Below are positions 56,445-64,000 of a stretch of 64,000 bases of DNA, one piece after another. Position 1 is the first letter of the stretch, and each line of letters opens with the position of its first letter. Origin of the DNA: Phyto melanocephala. Taxonomy: Eukaryota > Arthropoda > Insecta > Diptera > Rhinophoridae. The translations under genes were made by a program, and so were the position numbers. The notes under the pieces were generated by a model. The model ran no database searches. It was not told the DNA's origin and saw only the letters and a program-made list of their open reading frames with translations. The DNA is taken from assembly GCA_941918925.1 (NCBI GenBank), contig OW799237.1, positions 14,241,201 through 14,305,200 on the forward strand. The letters are read 5' to 3'.

Positions 56445-57700
56445 TTAAGCTTGACTTTCATTACTATTAGCTTGAGCATTGCTAGAGCGTGCAGCAGTAT
56501 TATTAGCAGCTACTACAGCATCACTCTTAGTAGTTGTATCTAGTGTGGGGAGAACTGGTTCAATAATAACTTCATTATAAGAAGGAGGTGAAACCAACGA
56601 TTCATCATTGTCATTAGTTGCTCCAGTACCAGTAGCAGCAGCGCCACCAACTGCACCCTGCAGTTCATCGCCAGAATTCGAAGCTCCCGCATTTTCATTG
56701 CGTCTCATGGGCGGCGTATTATTATTAATATGCACAGTATTGTTATTATTCGAGGAATCATTATTATTGTCCTCCTCTTCATTACCCATAGATCCGGGCA
56801 AGTTATTATGCTCCTCTTGAGTTTGATAATTAGACATGGCCACCTGATAAGAAGGTGGTGGTGCCTGTTTCAAATATTGAGCAACAGCTTCATCATAATT
56901 GGGCAAAAGTGTTGAATAACCTCGCTCCTCCGTACCCAAATTAGCTGAATTTAATTCAGAAATGCCCAAAGGCAGTAGAGTGCTGCGCATGCTCTGCTGA
57001 CGCAAATTCAAATATTTGTAACAGCGCCAGACAATGCCAATGGCATAGGCCTTTAAAAATACAATGCAAACAAAAACGAGTAAGACCACAATAACCAGCT
57101 CTTCGGGAGATAATTCCAAAAGCTTTTCACGCCAGGGCAAACGGTGAGACTCGTCAATCAAACGATGAATGGCCTGAAGATAACACAAATAACCGGCAGC
57201 AGTCAAACTTAAAAGGAACAAAGCAATAAATTTAAAATATGTTGTTAAAAAAAATTAAAAACCTTTTAAGGGACAACAGTAAACTTACGTTGTAATAGCA
57301 AAATCAAACAGTTGCAGGCAGAAGAAGGGCAATAGATGTGAGGGTTTACCCTTTATAGCGCCATAAATCATCATCATAGTAATGGCAATCATGCAAGTAC
57401 AGACTAAGCCACCCATGTCATAGTTTTCTTAAAATCGACACACACAAAAATACAAATAGCCGTTATTATGATGTTTAAAAAAGAAAAATTATTTTAAAAC
57501 ACAAAAAACTTACGATATTGCTTACGATAATTCAATGAATGATCACGATAAGCATAGGGTGGGTCTACTTTACTCAAGGGTGTCGGCAAGGCCGGTGCAT
57601 TTAAATCCACATTGTAGTCATAGCTATTTTCTAATTCTTCCATCATATGCGGATTGCGCATAATAACCGCTAATAAACTTAAAGCCAAAATATTTAGAAA
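56445..57700 (-). CDS. LAPTM4-type lysosomal transmembrane protein, last three exons
   Basis: Exons (minus strand): 57700-57514, 57427-57289 and 57207-56445, with GT donors and AG acceptors and matching phases (1, then 2). Visible protein about 361 residues. Exon 1 here gives FLNILALSLLAVIMRNP and a loop with an acidic segment. Exon 2 has a membrane segment (VCTCMIAITMMIYGAIKG) and LLPFFCLQLFDFAIT. Exon 3 gives the last membrane segments (LVIVVLLVFVCIVFLKAYA) and the cytosolic tail VWRCYKYLNLR. This order and IPFFC..LFDF plus FKAY..VWNCYKY match mammalian LAPTM4 (recalled). The tail has two PPSY motifs (about 56575-56597, 56843-56868), recognised by NEDD4-type ubiquitin ligases for sorting, and LPNYDEAV. 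It is longer and Asn-rich relative to LAPTM4A. The N-terminal Cys-rich exon was not found; probably it lies beyond 64000. Confidence 0.85.
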
Positions 57701-58255
57701 CTAAAAAGTGGAACAAACAAATAAGAAGAAAGAAAGGAAAGCGTATATTAATTATTAAATTTCAATCTAAATAACATATTTCGTAAATTTTTGAATCACA
57801 TTATGTTTGCTAACGTCATTAGCACTTGACAAAATTTCAAAGTAAATAATAATAAACTATGATTTAATTAGTGTTGTTTTTATATTTTTGCTTCAAATAG
57901 TGAATTAAACGTGTGTGGTTTATTTTGAAATAGCAAACATTAAATTATAAGAAATTAAAAGCGTTAATCGAATTGTTATTATTTTTGCTTGTAGCAAATT
58001 TTTTTTACTTTATCAACAATTTTTCAAATATTTTCGATTTTAAGCATAAAAATTTTGAAGATATTTTGTATGTTTTTTGCAGGATTTGAAACTGAATTGC
58101 GAAAACAAATTTTATTGCGTGCCTAATATTAAAAAATGCATAAAAATGTTTATTTTTGAAATTTAAAATTTTGAATTTTAATTTTGAAAAAATATTTTTA
58201 TTTTCAGTTTTAAACATAAAAATGTTTTAAAATAATAAAAAAAAAATATTTAAGG
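57701..58255. other. LAPTM4 intron, nothing else seen
   Basis: A/T-rich intronic sequence directly upstream of the first visible LAPTM4 exon; no gene was recognised. Confidence 0.45.
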
Positions 58256-58333
58256 TTTTTTGGAAGGCTTATTTGACAAATTTCTGTAGAACATATGTCA
58301 ATAAACCTTTTTTTTACTAAGCCTAAAATACAA
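58256..58333. repeat. Partial palindromic MITE, 'gccgtattcat' family
   Basis: 'ggaaggcttatttgacaaattt' and the complementary 'catatgtcaataaacc' with 'actaagcctaaaat' match the inner part of 6785-6898. The terminal arms are lost. Confidence 0.5.
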
Positions 58334-58626
58334 TAATTTTCTATTTCGAACTACAAAAAAAATTTTACCCAATTTTAGTTTTTACGTGAGTTCAAATATA
58401 AATAGGAATTAATAAAATGGAAATCGAATAAAATTTTTTTAACATTAAAGAGCCATTATTACAACTTGCCGTTAGTTAAAGCTAGGCTTTTTGAGCCCGA
58501 TAAATAGCTTTGCATTATAACAACTTCCATTTATTATTAGTTTTATTAATTATAATAATAAAATGTATTTAATGGCTCTAAAATGGTTTTTAAAACTTTT
58601 TTATTTTTTTGTTATAAAAATAAATA

Positions 58627-58974
58627 AAACAAGTAAGAGCGCTATATTCGGCCATGCCGAATATTATATACCCTTCACAACGTGTAGTCATGCAATAATA
58701 GTAGTTTGTATCACCATTCCCCATATGAAATACGTACATACATATAAAAAACATACATATATAAAAACATCCCATTGTAAAATTATAAATTTACGTATGT
58801 ATGTTAAAAAAATAAAAAAAAAATATTTAAAAAAAAATTAAAAAAAAAAATTTTTTTAAATAATTAATACATAATAAATATAAAACAAACAAAAAATAAT
58901 AAAAAAAAAAAAAATTTTAAAAAATATAAAAAATTAAAAAAAAAAATAAAAATATAAATAATATATTAAATAAA
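58627..58974 (-). repeat. INE-1-like element, truncated
   Basis: It carries the hairpin end (ATTCGGCCATGCCGAAT, 58647-58663) and 'cccttcacaacgtgtagtcatgc', then only A/T-rich microsatellite. The other half is missing and a second copy begins at 58975, so this looks like a head-part duplication or an insertion next to an older copy. Confidence 0.65.
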
Positions 58975-59779
58975 AAACAAGTAAGAGCGCTATATTCGGC
59001 CGTGCCGAATCTTATATACCCTTCACAATGTGTAGTCATGCAATAACAGTAGTTTGTGTCACCATTCATCCCATATGAAATACGTACATACATATAAAAA
59101 CATCCCATTGTAAAATTATAAATTCACGTATGTATGTTAAAAAAACAAAAAAAAATAAAAAAAAAAAAAAAATAAAAAAAAAAAAAATTATATATATATA
59201 ATATATATAAAACAAAAAAAAAATAAAAAAAAAATCAAAAAAAAAATTAAAAAAAAATAATAATAAACATATATATATTATATTAAATAAAAAATAAAAA
59301 AAAATAAAAAAAAAAAATTAAAAAAAAAATTTTTTAAAAATTAAAAAAAAAATTTTTTTTGGCTCAGCTGGGATTCGATGCCACGTTTTCTCTAACCAGT
59401 ATACACGTTTGTATGTATGTATGTTGTTGTTGTAATGTTGTTTTTGTGAAAAAAAAATCGAGGTGGTCGTGGGTTTTTGCTCATATCTCTGTTGTTTATG
59501 TACCGATGTTTCTGATTTTCAATAGCGATCTACTCCCGAATATTTCTGATATTTTAATACCTTACCCGGGTCCAACCTATGTCGGGGGGCTTCAAAAAGT
59601 TGATTTCAACATACACACGGACAGACGGTCAGACGGACAGACTGACAGGGCTTAATCGACTCCCCTATTCATAAGCTTTCAGAAAATATATACTTTATGG
59701 GGTCGGAAATGAAAATTGTAGAAATTTCACACGGAATGACAAACCTATATATACCCTTTTTCACTGTGTGAAGGGTATA
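58975..59779 (-). repeat. INE-1-like element, near complete
   Basis: The hairpin ATTCGGCCGTGCCGAAT is at 58994-59010; long A/T microsatellite 59140-59355; 'ggctcagctgggattcgatgcc'; (GACGGACA)-like repeats at 59622-59645; 'actttatggggtcggaaatga'; end 'gtgaagggtataata'. Same layout as 22304 and 47308. Confidence 0.7.
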
Positions 59780-59804
59780 ATAAAAGATTAAACTTCTTAA
59801 TTAT

Positions 59805-60600
59805 TATACCCCTCACCTGTATACCTTTTTCTTTTTGTTTGTAATTTCTACAATATTCATTTCCCACCCCATATATATTTATATTTTCTGAAAGCTTATT
59901 AGGGGAAGTGGTTTGAGCACAATTGCCTAAAAACTTCTTGAGATTTGAGTAAACAAGCACGACAGCCTCTGTTTGTTCCCATATTTTTAACACAAAAATT
60001 AAAATTTCTCAACCCTAGGATAATTTGTAGATAATTTTTTGTTACTTTTTGTTGATATTAAATATCTTTAGGGATAATTACAAAACAATTTAGACAAATC
60101 GATCGCTAAACGGCAAAGGTATAGGCAAAAATTATTTCGAGAACTATATATTTTTTTAATATGTCCAGTTTCTCAAGGTTTTAAATGATTTTAAAACACA
60201 CTTAAGGCACCAAATTGCAAACCGTAGCTTCGGAAATTATTCCTGAGTAAAGCTAACAAATCGATTAAAAACTAACTGAGATATTAGCACAAAAATGCAA
60301 CTACTTCAATGTTTTTCCTAAAATTTACAAATGAAAATTTATTTTTTCAGCTTCTGAAAAACTGACACAGTCAACACTGGAATCAAATGAAAGGGCTTGA
60401 ACAGTAAATAATGAAAAATTGTAAAATCCAAAATTTAAAAATGGCGGATAATTTTTTTTTTTCTTAATTCAATAATATGGGTTTTAAATGGGCTTGACTA
60501 GCCACATATATACAAATCATAGATGGCATCGGAAATAATATAGCATAATGATGTATAATATACCTTTTGCATGAAGAAGGGAATTATCAGATCAGAAAAG
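59805..60600 (+). repeat. INE-1-like element, second subfamily
   Basis: It starts TATACCCCTCACCTGTATAC in the opposite orientation to the copy ending at 59779, so two elements meet start to start. Internal phrases: 'tttgtaatttctacaatattcatttcc', 'agcttattaggggaagtgg', 'cggcaaaggtataggcaaaaat', 'agatggcatcggaaataata' (60522-60541). The far end (gaagggaattatcagat) lacks a clear hairpin. Confidence 0.6.
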
Positions 60601-63345
60601 TTTTTTACAAATTTCGAAAAATCAAAGTTTTAAAATACAAATGTTTAAAAAATATCTGAAATCAGAAAAATATGGTTTCTAGCTAAAAATTTTCAAAAAA
60701 AAAACTCTTTTACATTGTTCAAAATTTTTTTTTATTTGTCTAAATTAACAAATTTAACTAAATTGCAAATACAAAATATTTAAAAGAAATTAAAAAAATA
60801 ATTATAATAATTTTTTTGCACGATTTCCTACATACGAAAATAAAATAGATTTTTAATAATAATCGAAAATTGATGTTGTTTTGAGCCTGAAGATTACAAA
60901 AAAGATTTTTTTATGTTTTAAATTTTTTTTATTATTATTATTTTAAAAAATTTTTTAACTGTAAACATACAATTTAAGAACAAAAAAGGTTTTAAAAGAG
61001 GTGCATGTACATACGTATATATTAATGAATGTAATTAAAATCAAATTTTTTTCTATCTTAACTCTAATCATAATAAGATTTTTTATTATATAAATAATCT
61101 TTCATGTAATATTTTTTTCTAGACAAATTTCATTTGGTATAAAAAAAAAGTGGTAAAACAGATGAAGTATTTCAGGTATGATTTTTGTATTAAAGTCAAA
61201 TAGTTGATACAAAATTAATACTAAATATGATTTTTTTTCTTCCAAAAAATACTTAAAATTAATGTTTTAGTTTGAAATTTTAATGCCTAGTAATAATCTA
61301 AATAAATATTTTGAAAATAAAAAAAAAAACAAATAAATTTTGTATACATAACAAATTTGATTGACTGCAAAGTTTAAGAATTTTCAACAGAAGATGTTTG
61401 TATAAACAACAGAATGATTGATAACAAATTAGACATTTATTGCTTGTTCTAAGTAAAAGCTTTTAATAAAAACTGAATAAGTAATAAACAGTTCATTACT
61501 TTATATGCGTATTTTTTTTCTTAATTCTATTATTAATCGAGAATATACATATTTTAAGACCAAAAATTGTGTTTGCACTTCTTGTATTAGACGTTATTTG
61601 TAAGGGTAAAAAATAATAATTTATCCAATACCAATTTGAATCTTCTGTTTTAATTATTTTGATTACTTTCTATTATTTATTATTTGTAACTTTTCTATAG
61701 GCTGTTCTTAAGGCAAGCGCTGATACAGAATAAGCCAAAACTGTCAAGACTATTACTTCTCAAAGGAAATAAATTGCTTTTAAAGTATCCTTGCATCTGG
61801 ATCCGCGCATTTGGGCTTATTTAGTTTCATTGTTTCTAACTAAAAAAACAAAAAATTTTTCTTCTACGGATACGGAGATAATTTGCCGGATTTTCTTGCC
61901 TTTGCAAAACACTATTTTATGTAGGTATTCAGTGGGTTTTTAAATCTGCTAAGATTTGGGACACCCTTGATTATGTTATAATATTCGATACAAGATTCAA
62001 GAATCTTAAAAAAAAATTTTTTTATTAAAAACAGAATTGAAACAATTAAAAAAAATACCTGCAATTCAATATTTTTTTTTTTTTTGTAAAATTTTATTAT
62101 CAGTTTGCTTAAAGTGTTATTTATTTGCATAAACAAAATTTGAACGAGTAATTTTGCATTTTTTCATTAATTTAATTCAAGATTAAAAATAAAATATAAA
62201 TACGTATTGATTTCATGTCATGAATTTCATGAACACTAAAAACATGACAATTCAATGCTACTTTCCAAAAGCGATACCTATACATAACTGAAATACATGT
62301 GAAATGGTGTCATGAAAAAGGAAAGCGGTTGAAATAAGAAATTAGGCAAGTAAACTTTTGAAAAAAATATTTTTTCAGAGAAAGAAAAGCTGTGTGCAAA
62401 TCTACATATGTAAGTACATATGTATATGCATATGTTTGAGTTATTACTCTATAAAAAAAAAATTACTTAAAATTAAAACTATAACAAAGAATAATAATAG
62501 TGTGGATTAAATTACTTCTCCCTAAAGTTGCATTAAAATATTAATGCGACGCAGACAATAAATGAATGTTAATTTTAAATCTAAGAAAATAATGCATATC
62601 AACGTTTCTTAGGTGTATTAATTTTTTTTTTTTATGTAAAAATATGTATGTAGGTATGAATATGTGTATGTACATACTTATAAAACACTAGCACATACAT
62701 AAAAATTTTGAAAACTTTTTACAACAGAAAACTGTTTACTTTTGCATTAAAATTTTTTATTTAAATACGTTTAAAAACACAGAATATTACTTATTGTGAA
62801 AGAAAAATCTTTTCGTGTGCTTAATAAATTGTCAATTCAGCTAAAACCGGAAGTGGTATTTAATAAAAAAAAAGTATCAACAAATAAATGATGGGAATTT
62901 AATTGAAAATTGAAACCATTTTGAAATGAGTTTTATTACAGCAGAACAAATTTAAAATGTCACATTAGGTAAAATGAAACTGATATCAAAATAATTTTAA
63001 ATACAAGAGATTTTTTAAAATTAAATCAAGCCAAAAAATTAATAAAAGCTTAGTATTTGTTTATTTCTTATTTCCTTATAAGTTTTTCTAATTTTTTTAA
63101 ACTTTCAAAATGATTATCCTTATTTCAGTTGTCAACATCGTTGTAGGTTTTGAGTAAACATCACTCTCTTCGAAACCAATTAACGCAAATTTGGTATCTT
63201 TTAGAAATTAAGAATTTGGGTAAAGAAAAAAAAATCACATCACTAATATCGCAAGCAAACAATAGAATGATTTTGAAATAAAAACGACGTCGACAACTGG
63301 AATAAGACGAATATTAAGTTTTTTGCAATTTTTAATACATTAGTG
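60601..63345. other. AT-rich sequence, probably LAPTM4 intron; no gene seen
   Basis: No coding signal, RNA gene or transposon end was recognised. Searched on the minus strand for a Cys-rich LAPTM4 first exon without success. Confidence 0.4.
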
Positions 63346-63355
63346 CTAAAAACCT

Positions 63356-63783
63356 GCACCAGCATCGAAAATTACTTATAAGAAATCTCTTTAAATTAAA
63401 AATATATGCAAAAATATTTGTTTTGTTTTGCGATAAAAATATTGGGGAATAGAACAACGTTGGAATAAAAAAGTAATATGAGAACAAAACTGGAAATGAA
63501 CATTAAAACTGAAATACAACATTTACAACATGTTTGAAAGTTTTGATAGTAGGTAGACCTAGACTAGATGCACCAGCATCGAAAATAACTTTCAATAAAT
63601 CGTTTTTTATTGAAAATAGATGCAAAAATATTTGTTTTGTTTTACGATAAAAATATTGAGGAATAAAACCACGTGGGCATAAAAAAGTCAAATGAGAACA
63701 ACACTGTAAAAGAACTTAAAAACTAAAATACGTAGAACATTCAAATATGTTTGAATGTTTTGATAGCAGGTAGATCTAGACTT
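63356..63783. repeat. Tandem duplication, 213-bp unit
   Basis: 'gcaccagcatcgaaaat' occurs at 63356 and 63569, and both copies continue with 'atgcaaaaatatttgttttgtttt', 'gataaaaatatt' and end with 'ttttgatagyaggtag'. A partial, more diverged third unit may lie at 63260-63345. Confidence 0.75.
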
Positions 63784-64000
63784 AAGAAAAACTTGCTGAA
63801 AAACTTTTACTTTTAAAGTTTCGTTATGGGATGAGTTCACATTTATTAAAAAAAAACTCGCTTTTAAGAAAGTTTTCTCTTTAAACTACTCTAAATGTAA
63901 TAATTCAGTAACACTGCTATTTATGTGTTCTATTGTACTTGGTGGTTTAGCAATGATTTGCTGATTTTTTATTTCACTGTCGTGTATGTTTACACTGAAT
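63784..64000. other. Window end, nothing recognised
   Basis: A/T-rich sequence with no supported feature. Confidence 0.4.

Overview
This window reads as AT-rich, repeat-dense nuclear DNA from a cyclorrhaphan fly, most likely a calyptrate such as a blow fly or house-fly relative. Three points support this. The two recognisable host genes are closest to Drosophila PGRP-SC and LAPTM4 (both from memory of the families). The transposon set is dipteran: INE-1-like elements, mariner/rosa-like elements, hAT, Harbinger, Helitron and LINE remnants. Coding density is very low. Species cannot be fixed from the sequence alone.

Host genes sit only in the right-hand third. An intronless, intact, secreted peptidoglycan-recognition amidase (PGRP-SC type) lies at 48874-49449 (+) with a TATA box and a well-placed initiator. 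A broken PGRP tail lies 4 kb upstream at 44435-44575 (-), abutting an RNase H LINE fragment. The last three exons of a LAPTM4-type lysosomal membrane protein, with two PPxY motifs, lie at 56445-57700 (-); its first exon was not found and is probably beyond the window. A 60-residue ORF with a signal peptide (55506-55688, -) lies just downstream of LAPTM4 and is tentative. A CAA/CAG-rich stretch ending in a strong splice donor (about 37640-38083, +) may be a 5' UTR exon.

The rest is mobile DNA. About 1.4-6.4 kb: INE-1-like remnants, a mariner remnant, and a LINE 3' end with an inverted duplication. 6.8-10.2 kb: foldback MITEs. 10.2-12.7 kb: a Helitron carrying a 118-bp tandem array, with a second copy at 30.7-32.5 kb and a short one at 34.2 kb. 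13.8-14.8 kb: a pogo-like end and an RNase H LINE. 16.1-17.0 kb: a DD41D mariner. 18.6-19.9 and 45.9-47.3 kb: two related hAT elements with 8-bp target duplications. 22.3-24.9 kb: INE-1-like elements with a tRNA-derived SINE inserted. 34.5-41.2 kb: four more mariner-type copies. 43.0-44.0 kb: an INE-1-like copy split by a MITE. 47.3, 58.6-60.6 kb: further INE-1-like copies. 49.6 and 51.5 kb: two clean MITEs flanking the gene region. 52.0-54.0 kb: a full-length but broken Harbinger element.

The two host genes do not form a pathway: one is gut or immune peptidoglycan scavenging, the other lysosomal sorting. I did not find a convincing new multi-gene system. The most interesting observations concern transposon biology: satellite birth inside a Helitron, INE-1-like architecture, and MITE families with internal motif repeats. 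The small secreted ORF also deserves a look.
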